From Labyrinthula sp. Ha (taxonomy: Eukaryota > Sar > Bigyra > Labyrinthulida > Labyrinthulaceae): a DNA stretch of 64,000 nt. The notes beneath the pieces were generated by a model. That model was not told the DNA's origin. It saw only the letters and a list, made by a program, of their open reading frames with translations, and did no database searches. Positions 21,954 to 32,981 of the stretch are shown one piece after another (positions within the stretch are counted from its first letter, which is position 1; the number at the start of each line of letters is the position of its first letter). The translations under genes and the position numbers were made by a program. The stretch covers positions 434,001 through 498,000 of the forward strand of contig JAALGZ010000022.1 in the NCBI GenBank assembly GCA_015227615.1. Reading direction: 5' to 3'.

Positions 21954-24360
21954 TGTTAGTTAGTTAGTTAGTTAAAGGATTGAATGGGCCTGATGGCCTA
22001 ACCTTCTACGAGCCAGGTACTTACTACACTCTTAACCTACTGATATTTAATTATATATATATGTGTGCTTCTTATTACTATCGATATCTTGTTCTTTTCT
22101 CTGGTTCTTATTGGTCAGTTTCTCAGCATACCTGATTTTATTCGCCCAAGGTTGCATTACTCTAGGTTTTTCATACATGATTTTTAAAATTTTGATTTCC
22201 CAAAATCTCAATCTTAAATCAATCAAAATTGCGAAAGGATTAAAATGTTGTCCGCCGAGTCAATGAGGCCGAAGCAGACGATAGAAAGTGTCAATAACAT
22301 TTCTGAGGGTTACAATGAAGCATATGATGGATGTTTGGACAAGTTTTGAAACGATTTGAGCTGATTTTATCCAGAAGGTGGCGAAGTGGGGCCTCAGGGT
22401 CATTCAGGTGCATTGGGGTTTAAGCTGGGGTCAATCCAAGGCGGCGAAGAGTAATTTTTGTATTCTATGACTGTTAGGGGTCCTGGGGAGGTGTATCTTG
22501 ATGGTTCCATCTGGTTTCAGGGTCAGGATGTGGGTTTTGGTTATTTTGAATGTTCGGCTGCTTTGGGTTGGGATGGAGCTAGGGAGGTTGGGAGGTCCAT
22601 TCTGGCTGTATTCTGGGGGAGAAGGGGGATATGATCTATTATTGGTTGGGGTTGTAATATCTTTTAGGTACAGTTGCTAAATGTTCGGGTTCCAGGTTCA
22701 GGATGTTACAGTGAGTCCAAGAAGTTCGCGTACATAGGTCAAAGGGTTTATTCTAGCTGTTACAATTCCACGGTGTCTGGCTGCTTGTTCCAGATAATTT
22801 TCTTTACTTGGCGTTCTTGATCCTGTACCGGTAGGTTGTAGGTTCTCCTTAGGCGTATTGGTTGGGGTGATCCGTGGCTAGGTGGATCTTGAATGGGCGG
22901 CACAGGGTCTATATCTTCTTCTTCCTCTAGTCCAAGTTTCCGGCATGCTTCAATGGGAGCTATATATTTTTTATCTTTCGGTTCCAGGTGGTTGTTGATT
23001 CCAGCTTCTCGGAGAATATGGACTTGTTTTTCAGCTGTTGCATCATGCGCTTCTACATATTTTATTCTCTGCTCAAGAAGAATCTTCTGGATGTCCAAGT
23101 CACCTTCACAGAACCTGTATTCTTGGATTGGCACGTTGTTCAGGATGGAGTTTATTTTCCTTGTCAAAAAGTTTAGCTTCTTTTTTATATCATTGTTTAG
23201 GGGCCAGTTGCCGAGGTTGTATATTCCAGGAGCTAAGACCATGCTGCGTGCAAGTTGTCTCTTTACTTTTCTGGTCAGAGTATTGCAGGAGAGTATGTCC
23301 CTGTATTTATTAAGTCTTGCTTCGCACTTGTCCAAGTTAGACAGCAAATTCTCTTGCGCTATTCCAGTTGAGTTAAAGACCGCGCCTAGATACTTCATTT
23401 CCTTTACTGGCTATACTTCTTTTCTTAGTACCGATATTGGTTCAGCGACCGGTTGCAACATCTTTTGGACATTATATTTGGTATCCTTTACAGCTAACGT
23501 TCCTGCTCTTCTTCGGTTTATAGTTCCATCGCAGAAACCACTTCTAAGGTATGCGTTTAGAGACTTCACTCGATGGAAGTATCTTTGGCACTTTTTTTCA
23601 GAAGAAGTTATTACGGAGCTTATTTATGGTTTTATCTAGTATCTGCCCTGTCAAGGAATATCGTTCGTCTGTTAATAGTATTATTGTTTTACCCAAGTTT
23701 ATTCTTCGGCCAGAGAGGGATCCCAGTTTGTAAAGTTATTCAATGAAGGAACTTATTTGGTTGCTATTTTCACAAAGTGCAACCAAGTCATCCGCAAAAG
23801 CGAGGTAGTTAAAAATGTTTCCTGCTACTTCTACGTTTGCTAAGGTACTTTTATCTATTATTTTTTATTGTAGAATTCAGCACCAATATGAATATAATAG
23901 ATTAGAGCAAGTCTCCTTGAAGTACTCCTCTTATCAAGTGTACTGTTTTTGACCCATGTTTCCATTCTGAGAGTTTGACTGTATCATTTTTATATAAAAC
24001 TCGGATGAGTTTCCTGAGTTTGCTAGGGACTCCATGCTCCTTCAACGATAGTTGTATGAAGTCATGGTTGACCGAGTCAAAAACCTCTTGAAAGTCAATG
24101 AAGAGAAGTTTCAGTTTTGTGTTCTGCAGCAGTTTTTCTTCACAATATTATTTAGGATTTCGATCTTGTTTATTGTGGAGTGTCCTGATCTGAAACCTGC
24201 TTGAAAGGAAGATAGTTTATTGCTAATTGGTTGAAGTCGGTTGTTGATTATTTTCGTTGTCAGTTTGAAAGTTGTGTTCAAGGGTGCTATGAGTCAGTCA
24301 TTGGGTTGTGCTTTATGAATTTACTATGTCATAATTGGCCATATCAAAATTGAGCCAATA
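21954..24360 (-). mobile_element. LINE copy 2 (5'-truncated, decayed)
   Basis: On the minus strand the order is IHKAQPND and LNTTFKLTTKIINNRL (about 24320-24240), QAGFRSGHST, the catalytic LAFADDLVAL near 23800, CDGTINRRRAGTL near 23535, then an open stretch at 22760-23398 that includes KYLGAVFN, an RLNKYRDIL helix and DPVPPIQDPPS. This is the standard LINE palm-thumb order, with several frame breaks in the RT part. The 3' untranslated part (about 22680-21990) is C-rich in the sense strand and ends with GGTTAGGCCATCAGGCCC and a four-unit (CTAA)n tail (about 21955-21974), a typical target-primed tail. The other copies share these motifs. Confidence 0.85.
22760..23398 (-). CDS. LINE copy 2: open C-terminal part of the RT ORF
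   Basis: 212 codons open to a TAA at 22760. The frame starts inside the element, not at a true initiator: KYLGAVFNST follows directly on the RT region read in other frames. It contains the post-RT helical region (RKVKRQLARSMVLAPGIYNLGNW), an acidic-proline stretch EEEEDIDPVPPIQDPPSHG, and ends in a basic VKKIIWNKQPD. The corresponding part of copy 1 (783-1007) is shorter and broken. No zinc knuckle or restriction-type endonuclease is seen. Confidence 0.7.
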   Translation of the reverse strand: MKYLGAVFNSTGIAQENLLSNLDKCEARLNKYRDILSCNTLTRKVKRQLARSMVLAPGIYNLGNWPLNNDIKKKLNFLTRKINSILNNVPIQEYRFCEGDLDIQKILLEQRIKYVEAHDATAEKQVHILREAGINNHLEPKDKKYIAPIEACRKLGLEEEEDIDPVPPIQDPPSHGSPQPIRLRRTYNLPVQDQERQVKKIIWNKQPDTVEL

Positions 24361-24362
24361 GA

Positions 24363-25605
24363 TTGCCGGACAAGGAACTGACAGCGTTGAGAGAATACCA
24401 ACTTCAAAACCCATCACCACCATCAACAGCAAAACCTATATACTACTACCAAGAACTTACATTACTAGGAGAAGATCCAGTGCCGCCTGAGGACCCACCA
24501 CCATCCCACTTTACCCACCATCCTGAAAATGAGAACCAACCTTCGAACTGCACAAGAAGCCAGGGACCAGAAGAACACTTGCACGCGAACCAGCACTTGA
24601 ACAGGAACTTGGACACGAACAGGCACATGAAAACGAAGTTGGACTTGAACAGGAAAGCAGACTTGGACTTGAATGCGAGCAGGATCCTGAATACGAGCAG
24701 AACACCAACAACACCCATACTTCGACCAAGATACCACATCCACAATCAACCCACAGAAAGCCCAACAACGAGAATATCACCTAAAACACTAAGTGAAACG
24801 TCGAGAATAAAAGCTGGAGGAAGAGGAATGAACCCAATGGACTGTATTCAACTGCTGGAGCAAATAAACGAACTTCTTCCATCCGGAAAAAATATCAACA
24901 GCCTTCACCTGGAACAACAGCACTAGACAACCAAGCTATAGATTAACCAAAAAAACAGCACAAGTCAGCTCAAAGGAGCCCCCCAGCACTCACTAAGACC
25001 ATCACCAACCTCAGCTGCAAGAAACAACATATCTGGAAAATGAAGAAAACCTCTTGAAAACAGCAAGAAACTTCACCATCTATACACCCCCTCAACCTCC
25101 CGAACTTGAATCACCTCCATTTATCTCCAAACATCTTGAAACATATCTAGGATCGTCCAAAAACCAGCATAAGATAGAAACAGGCCATCCAAAATGCAGA
25201 ATCCAGATAAGAATGAGCAAAACCGTGAAAATCTTGAACAGGAACATAATAGAAAGCCATATCGTGGTAAAACTTCAGTGGGAAAACCTTCAGCAGTGTG
25301 AACTGGACACCCGTGAGATTATCTTTACTTTTTGCATGATTTGTGTTTTGTTAATTTGATTGTGGATTGTATCAGAAAGATTAGGATTTTGGGAAATAAT
25401 GGAAATGATCAAGAGATGATAGTGTGACCAACCAGCTTCGGAGAATCCTGTCAAATACCAATGAGATTAAAGAAACATAACGGAACATAATAGAATAAGA
25501 AAATAGCATAATAGTACGTAGCTCTTATTGGTAGTTAGATCCCCACCATAGGATTAGGCCAATTGGCCCAATTAACTCCCTTAAAACATAAACCTAAACC
25601 TATAT
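24363..25605 (+). mobile_element. LINE copy 3 (3' part only)
   Basis: Starts almost exactly where copy 2 begins on the other strand, so the two lie head to head. A frame of 187 codons (24363-24926) contains EDPVPPEDPPPSH, matching DPVPPIQDPPSHG of copy 2, followed by a repetitive Leu/Asn-rich run (LNRNLDTN, LDLNRKADLDLN). The frame has no ATG at its start. The remainder is a 3' untranslated part with the shared GATTTTGGGAAAT and the terminal GGATTAGGCCAATTGGCCCAATT-type motif near 25550-25575. It ends about 60 bp before duplication copy B. Confidence 0.7.
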
Positions 25606-26227
25606 AGATTGCCGCGTGTAAAAAAATAATACCCTAGAAAGAATATAATAAATTAGAATATAAATATATATATTGAGACCATAGTCATTAATTATAAAAT
25701 ATAAGGTGTCTCGTCTCAATATTTTTTATACTTTTCTATGAAATATTATGTTAAGAATAGTATCGAGAAATCCTAAAACAATTCTCTCGTCTCATTTTGT
25801 TTGTTTAATCGAATTGATGACTAAATATTGGAAATCTAGAACGACATATTATTTATTTATTAGAATGATTTATTCGGAACAATTGGAAATAGAAATACAA
25901 TCTCCAGTTCATTACCTGAGCTATATTCTATTTTTAAGACAAATCTCAAACTTTTACCTTTTTGTATTACGTATCCCTGGTTGAGTTCCCAGTTCCAAAA
26001 GGCTAAAGTACGTTCTCTTGAATCAATTAGAAGGACCAAAAGAATAAACTATGTATTTGAAAAAGACTAAAAGACATATGATACAGAAAAATATTAATAA
26101 GCAGTTTCAAAATACATACCCAGTAAAGTAAAAGTTAACAAAATATTTGTTCCATGAAGTTAAGTATGATGTAGATATATTTCATAAACCAAAATCAAAA
26201 ATAAATAAAAAAAATAAAAAGAAGAAA

Positions 26228-26815
26228 ATGAAGTTTCAATATTTACTTGGATTTGCGCCTATGTTTGTTCAAGGCTTAGAAAATAGAATTCCTCATATAG
26301 AGAACGTTGTAAATGCTCTTACTAATATGATAATTAGCAGGACTAGAGTAACCTCCACTCGTCAAGAATGTAACTTTCCTGAACCTGAAGAAACGGAAGA
26401 CTGTACTTCTGATTTTATTGAATTAATAGACGAGATAACTAAAGATTTATCCGATGAAGAATTTGTAGAGTTGGAAGATATTACCAGTAGTTTTGTGTTA
26501 TCTCTTGAAGAGAAATCTGACCAAATTATTGCTATTTTGGGTGAACCTGGGTTTTGTACTCCCGAGTTTCTTGAAGTTTTACCTCAAGGTATTTTTTGTT
26601 TATTCGAATGTGAAGATGGGTTTTGTGAAGCTAATGAAGTAGAAGTAGCAGAGACATTATCTCGTTTTGCATCAAGATTTGGATGTGAACTGGTATTAGA
26701 TGATGTATGTGAAGTATTTAATGAAGTTACTGGTGATGCAGTTTCTCTTTCAGCAGTTGGATTAGGTGGAGTTATTACTCTTATTAATATTATGGTAAAT
26801 GGAATTTTAAACTAA
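26228..26815 (+). CDS. Candidate secreted acidic cysteine-containing protein, copy B
   Basis: 195 residues from the ATG at 26228; same layout as 6205-6792: signal-like MKFQYLLGFAPMFVQG, acidic body, eight cysteines at the same positions, hydrophobic C-terminus (LSAVGLGGVITLINIMV). About 37 residues differ from copy A but only about ten codons differ silently, and there is no indel. Changed residues concentrate in 32-98 (for example DFAEYEDFQDC versus NFPEPEETEDC) and 143-150; residues 99-142 and 151-190 are nearly constant. The upstream 492 bp are identical to copy A, so expression control is presumably shared. Function is not recognised. Confidence 0.75.
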   Translation: MKFQYLLGFAPMFVQGLENRIPHIENVVNALTNMIISRTRVTSTRQECNFPEPEETEDCTSDFIELIDEITKDLSDEEFVELEDITSSFVLSLEEKSDQIIAILGEPGFCTPEFLEVLPQGIFCLFECEDGFCEANEVEVAETLSRFASRFGCELVLDDVCEVFNEVTGDAVSLSAVGLGGVITLINIMVNGILN

Positions 26816-27299
26816 AATAAGAATAAAAAAGTTTATGTATTTAAGATTTAAAGCAGAGTCATGATATTTTTTTCTCGAAAGAAAATACTTCTCTTACTTA
26901 CACACTAAGAAATAACAAAGTAAATTTTCTTTTTTTTATAATACAAATAATATAGATATATTTTGTTTTAGCTCTATATTATATATTTAAAATACATTAA
27001 ATCTATACATTAAATACAGGTGCAAAAGGGATATGTATTTGACCTCTTTTTGGTAAGGGGATTAGTTGTTTCAACAAAGTAATGTAAGAAAGAATATGTT
27101 TTAATTGAGTTCTATAGACTCTTTTGAAAAAATAAATTTATCTATTTTTAGTAATACTTATTCATAAATCCCTTAATATTAAATATAAGGATTTATTCTA
27201 CAAGAATATATATTTATAAAAGTTTGAATAAACTCAAAACAAGAATATTTTATTCAAACACAATGGTGCAATACCACAGTAATACAAATGGAAAAATCT

Positions 27300-28096
27300 C
27301 GAAAACAAGGGTTAGATTCATATTGAGTTGATATGCTTAGAACTCATCCAGAATGCTATATTTGATTACGTTGCTGATAAAAATATTTACCCATTAGCTT
27401 ATTATTTTGATTTATCAGTCTTAAAATATTTTTTAAGAGAGATTCAATCTTAATTTAGCTTGGTTTTATTCCTCTTTTCATATTGGCTTCTTTTTCTTTT
27501 TCAGAAGAAATACAAAGTAGAGTTTTATATTTTAATAACAGGAAAAATATTTTTATGTTTTCTTCTTCTTTTTATTATCTTATTTCTTGAAGAGATAAAA
27601 TATTAGAGGCTTTTGATGAGTTTGTTGAAGAGAATACTATTATTTACACAAGAAACGATATAAGAAATCTCGCTCTAGGAAAAAGGATTCCGAATCTATG
27701 TCTTCGAGCACAAACTTTCTTTTCTTAGCTATAAACTAAAAATAAAAAACTAAAGAATGTAACTTTTTCCCTGGTTCTATTTTCCGGTGTCCTTATTTTT
27801 TGTTCATTTTTTTCGTTCATTTATATCTTTACTTGTTATGTATCTTAGGCTGCTTTGAACTTGGTATTTTCTAAAATTTCTTCGTGAAATCTTTAAAGAT
27901 GGATATGTGAAAAACAGAAATATGTATTGTCAGAAAGCTACAATTTTGCCTGATGGTGTTTTCTTGTACAGAGAAGCTTTATCTGAAGTTAAAAGTTGTG
28001 ACGTATCTTCCAAATGTCGTGAAAGTTATTTTTCTTTATTCTTCTGTTCTACATCAAAAGGTGCTTTATTAGATCAACAACAAGAAGAAAAATAAT
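27300..28096 (+). pseudogene. Decayed coding region, copy B, unknown product
   Basis: Counterpart of 10436-11285. Block one (LELIQNAIFDYVADKNIYP) stops early; block two (ILEAFDEFVEENTIIYTRNDI) is diverged; block three (27907-28095, KNRNMYCQKATILPDGVFLYREA) is nearly identical to copy A but ends differently. The differing stops argue that at least one copy is dead. Confidence 0.35.
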
Positions 28097-28475
28097 ACTT
28101 ATTATTCAAAAATATACTCTTGCTTTCTAAAAAGTTAAGTTCAGTTTCAACAATTAGAACTCAGGTTTTTTTAATATTCTCTCAATTATTTTGTTTACAG
28201 AAGAGGAATCTAATATTTTGGTAAATACGTTAATATTATTTAAAAAAGAAAATATTTTCTAGGAATATAATCACTAAAGTATTGATTTTCTTGCTCTATA
28301 GCAATAAAGTTCATAATAAACAAATACAAACAAAGTCTATTCCAAGAATCAGAGTAAGTTTTAAACTTACTGCAGAAAGTATAATATTTCAGAATGGATA
28401 AAGTTAAATAAAAAAACAAAATAAGAAATAAAATAAATCTACTTTATATTAAAGTTTAACTAACTTAACTACTTT

Positions 28476-29077
28476 TTAATGTAATAAGACATTAACATTG
28501 AACCCAATGATTACAACTAAACTTCCTAATTAAACTTCACAAAATAAACTTGGAGCAGAATTTTCTTGAGTTGTAACTTCAATAAATACTTCAAATGTAC
28601 TTGTACTGTCAAATTCACATTCAAATTATCCTTTGAATTGATTTAATGTTGTTTTAATACATTCTAAGTTTACTTCACATAAACCATCTTCACAACTTTC
28701 TTCACAAACAAATAAAAAAGGAAGAGTTTGAATAAACTCCTGCATATAAAATCCAGACTCACCGAGAGAATCAACATGTAAAATAGATCTTTCTTGTGGA
28801 GAAAATTCATCATTAGCAAGTGTTTCGTTAAATTAATTAATTTCATTAGGAGATAGATCATCAATAACTGGTTCAAATGCTGTATTAAAAGAAGCTTGAA
28901 ACTATTAAATAGTTTCTTCATCTTCTGAAAGAAAGCATTCTTGACGTATAGTTGAAGCTTATTAGTTGCTGATGACAAGATCTGCAAGCTTAGTGGATAT
29001 CTTATAATTATCAAAATTACCTATTGAGTACTTCAAAATTCATGAGGTAGAATGATAAATGTAATACTAAACTTCAT
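28476..29077 (-). pseudogene. Broken member of the secreted-protein family, copy B
   Basis: Minus strand from an ATG at 29077 to a TAA at 28476, same length and layout as 11621-12223, with several stops, many of them at the same places as in copy A. The family landmarks (RQEC, SLQERS, CEDGFCEVN, FECEF) are visible. Shared stops mean the gene was already dead before the segment was duplicated. Confidence 0.65.
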
Positions 29078-31403
29078 GCTTAATGTTTTTAATAATATAC
29101 TAGTTGAACTGGAAAATCATGATCATTTAAAAGTGAGACCTTATTCATGCAATGATCGAGTGTTTGTTTCATAGTTAGATTTCACCATTTCTATCCTTAT
29201 CATATTTTTTTTCTCACGTGTCAGGACCTTTTTCAAGAGTCCTTATTTAATATGTTCTTGTAAAATGGTTTTCGGTAAACTCGATTTTTATTATTAAGTC
29301 TTAATCGACGATAACCTAATCCAACAATTTGTGGCTAGATCGATGTCACTGTTAGATAGATTCACAGAGGTAATCTATCAGCTATGGTAACCGGTGTCAG
29401 ATACCCTAACTGCAATCAAAGGTTATTCCAAAAGTAATTCTGCCATCTGTACCAGCTCGGAGTCTCTAGGAGTACACCATTTATATCTTAAAGCAAGCAA
29501 GCAGCTCTACCAAAACTGTACTTTGAGAACGTGCACAGGCATGAGAAAATGCAAACTAACCAGCAATAACTCCTAGCCATGATTTTTACAAGAAATAACT
29601 ACACCCCCAGCTGAGACAATACCAACAACATACAAAAAATAAAGTATTGTCTACTTCAAAATTAACTCATGCACTAATTTCAAACTGGTAGCGACTTGAC
29701 TAATAGGTGATTTTACTCAAGTGATCTGACTTAGTCATTCATCAAAGTAACAAGAATTAAAGTTACAACAAAGTATGCAAACAATGCCGATTCTAATCCT
29801 TTTAGGAAGTTGTTCAATTTCTTGGATGATTATTAAACTCAGATACTAAAATTCTGGTGGAAAAAAGGTCGGATGACCTTTGACTTGAGTGCTATGTTGT
29901 ACCATTGTATCATTTCTCCTAGTCATAATCATTTAGTTTCCAAGAATGCAGCCCCTAGACTCAAATAAAGAAAATAAAGGAAAAAAATACCACTGAAGAG
30001 GGAAAAAGAGTTAACAAAATATTATTTGAGTTCTTGGAAAGAAGATTCAAGCACTCTTCGCTGTATTGATAAGTCATGAGGTATTGCACTGTTAATGATG
30101 GTTAGGATTACTGAATTATAACAGAATGATTTTTATAAAAAGTATTTTCGCAAAGAAATCGTCCCTCTATGGCCTTTTGAGCAACCTGTTTGAAGAGTTA
30201 CTACACCTTTTGTACCTCACCTTGCTTTCAATTAGAACTCAGGGATTTTGATTTCTTGATAGATTAACTTCTACAGACTTCACAACACTGAACACAGCTT
30301 TGAGGTTGACATCTCTAGATGATTCAAGTTAAATGTTGACATTAAGTAATACTACGGCCAGTAATTTTTCACCTTTTTCATGTCCTGCGACAATCTGAAA
30401 ATAAAGGGGTGCATCGTAAAACCAAATTGATTGTATATATTAATAAAGATGACATAAGAAATACTGCATATACATGTCCTGTTTCAATATTTTCTGCATT
30501 TTAGTGCAAGAATACGAGCTCAAGAGTTGTTCAAAACTTGAAGAATGGGTATAAAATGAACAAACTCAATGTTTTTACATATTTTTTTGTTATTTGGTTC
30601 TTATTATTTCGAAGACTTGCTGATTTGTATCGTTTAAACAAAAGCATGTTTAAGTTATATCACTCACATAACCTTTGACTAAGAGGCAGCGGTAGATGAA
30701 ACGTTCCTCTATTAAAATATTCTTAAATCTTTTGGAACATTCTTAAATTTCATTTCTGCGTGACTTGTGAAAATATAAGTATAGACATAAAACTAAATTT
30801 AAACACGAAAAGATGAAGCTGTGCTGAAGGAAATGTACCTTATTGAGAGTTTCCAAACTCATTCTAAAAACTATATATCAAGCTTAAGTCGAATCTTCGT
30901 CTTTAATTAAAGTTATCTTTATTGTCTTGATTTTTTTTAAATAACATATAAATAAGATATTTGGTGTGAATAATTCCTTCTCAAAAGTTTCATTGCCCTT
31001 AAGATTGAAACTGTTCGGATAAAGTAATGTATATCTAGTTCTAAGAAATCGAATTTTATTTCGTATTTCTAATGTTGCTAGTATTTAGGTACTACGATCC
31101 CGGTGAAAATTGGAAACTTCGGTGTAACCGCTAATTAACCCATAGAATAACTCCGGAGAAGAGATAACCGCGAGATTATAATTGATGTATGATATTGTAC
31201 CAGATAGATTCTTATGTGATATGCGGTTTTGGTAAATCTCTCTCCAGTTAAACAAAGTAAGTTACAAGACTATTATCCAGGATAAGTCGCTCGAGCATGT
31301 TGAATGGCGTTACCTTCTATGGCCTTTAAGCAAATGTGCTCAACTCTTTCAACCTAAACCTTAAATTAAAAGTAACTAAATGAATTTCGTGATGATAGAG
31401 CTC
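29078..31403. other. Conserved stretch of duplication copy B, no resolved gene
   Basis: Counterpart of 12224-14550; nearly identical to about 30530, diverged to about 31020, then identical again to about 31460. No gene could be assembled. Confidence 0.4.
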
Positions 31404-31571
31404 TTACTTTGCTTTGTGAAATATGTTTTTCATTATTAGATTACTAGGTAAATTAGTTTCCTTGCACTGAAATTCAGGCTTGAGATAGGGCTTCCTAAAA
31501 TCATCTTTGGCTTCCACATAGATAAAAGTATTTTCATTGTCAATAACCTTTGGATAAATTACGGATTGATC
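31404..31571 (-). CDS. Probable last exon of an unidentified gene, copy B
   Basis: Counterpart of 14551-14718, 55 codons plus TAA with no indel, reading DQSVIYPKVIDNENTFIYV. The upstream acceptor is CTAC instead of CTAG, so splicing as in copy A would fail here. Confidence 0.3.
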   Translation of the reverse strand, partial: DQSVIYPKVIDNENTFIYVEAKDDFRKPYLKPEFQCKETNLPSNLIMKNIFHKAK

Positions 31572-32844
31572 GTAGAAACTTATTTTATATCTACTTTGCC
31601 CTCATTATGGAAACTTTCTTTAAGTAAAATGCTACATCACGTAATTCACATAACAAGAAAAGAATTACCTATTGCAGGACGTTGTTTTCCACCATACTAC
31701 ATTGGATATCAAGTATGAAAAACTTAATTAATTCAGTAATGTGGAGGGTGGAATACCATAAATATTCCTTCATTAGTCACGAGTTATACAACTTATGGAA
31801 GGTCGCTTGCATTTTGGTGTTTTTGCGCTGTTTTTGGGTAAACAAATCAATATTCCCATTAAGTGGTAGCGATAACAATAAGGTAGTCCAATAGCTGGCT
31901 GATACTATTTAAGAATATATTGCTAGCCGCGAACAAGTTAAGAAATTTCTCTCAGTCTTTCGATGGTTCTTTCGTTGAGATATTACATTTAGGTTTCAAG
32001 CTTTTATATTTTCTAATTTTCCGCGCCTATAACTAGATGTGTCCAGCTAGAGCCTTGAGTTAGTTACTCTGCCTAGGTACTTTTGATAGTAGAGTGAGAA
32101 TTGTAATAGAGCAATACTGTAGATTTAAATTTTCAATACTTCGTATTCACGAGATTATACTTAATTGGGTTCTTGGCTACTATTGCTACTTGCAAGATGT
32201 GGAATTTTCTAAGAGTGTAGGGCTGATAGACTGCTAATAGAATAATTTCCTGTAAAAAACTGAAGAATAGCTTTATGACTGCTAGTGGGTTCACACTTAT
32301 AGTTGCCATAAAATGAATATCATCACAAGCTCGCCAAATTTTGTTTCAATAAAAAGAATTAAATTAGAATTATTTCATAAGAATAAAAATAATTGTTTCT
32401 CAGTTTTAATTAGAATGAAAATAAGAATTCTTTTAATCATAATAATTTTCTTGATTATGCTCGTCTACTTCGGGCGAACTCCTAGGTTACAACATGATAA
32501 GTTGTCTATGATAAACGGATCTTATTGCAATTTTCTTGCACTAGAAAAAATTCTGTAGGAAAGCGAAAAAGAAATAGATTTTGTGATGTATACTTTGAAG
32601 TGTAGATGGTAAAAGTAGCTAAGAATATTAATGATTGGTAAAGAGTAATTCTCCAGCAAAACATATCTTAATAAAGAACTCGTAGGAAAAATAAAATTTT
32701 TTGTGTATCTAAAGAAAATAATGAAATCCTAGGATTTAAGAGCAAGGCTGCTTAAGTTATAACTCTTCAGAACCACACCTTATCGTTTGTTCTGTTGGCC
32801 AAAATAAAAGTCTCTCCAACCGAGAAATTACCCAAAATGCCACC

Positions 32845-32919
32845 ATGCTGCAAAATGTACCAAAGAGACAAACTCGGGCGGAAACGGAGAAACAGAGACA
32901 AAGAAGATCACCACCATAA
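32845..32919 (+). other. Short upstream ORF in perfect Kozak-like context
   Basis: GCCACCATGC gives an ATG at 32845 followed by 24 basic and glutamine-rich codons (MLQNVPKRQTRAETEKQRQR...) and TAA at 32917. It ends 62 nt before the phosphatase ATG at 32982. It could be a regulatory upstream ORF or part of a 5' exon. The initiation context favoured by this organism is unknown. Confidence 0.3.
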
Positions 32920-32981
32920 AGTTCTCATAACATCCGCAGGACCCCTTACGCACTCATTACCCAAGAGAGACTAGAAATACT

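Larger units (their letters stand above)
25670..32495 (+). repeat. Segmental duplication, copy B (uninterrupted)
   Basis: Same order and orientation as copy A and about 6.8 kb long. It gives the empty target sites of both copia insertions (near 27285 and 31640), so those insertions came after the duplication. LINE copy 3 ends about 60 bp to its left; LINE copy 1 lies 3 kb left of copy A. The right boundary near 32485 is followed by the dense host-gene region. Confidence 0.9.

Noticed and set aside
22893-23639. 248-codon + strand frame
   Set aside because: It is the antisense shadow of LINE copy 2, whose minus-strand RT and post-RT motifs are clear.
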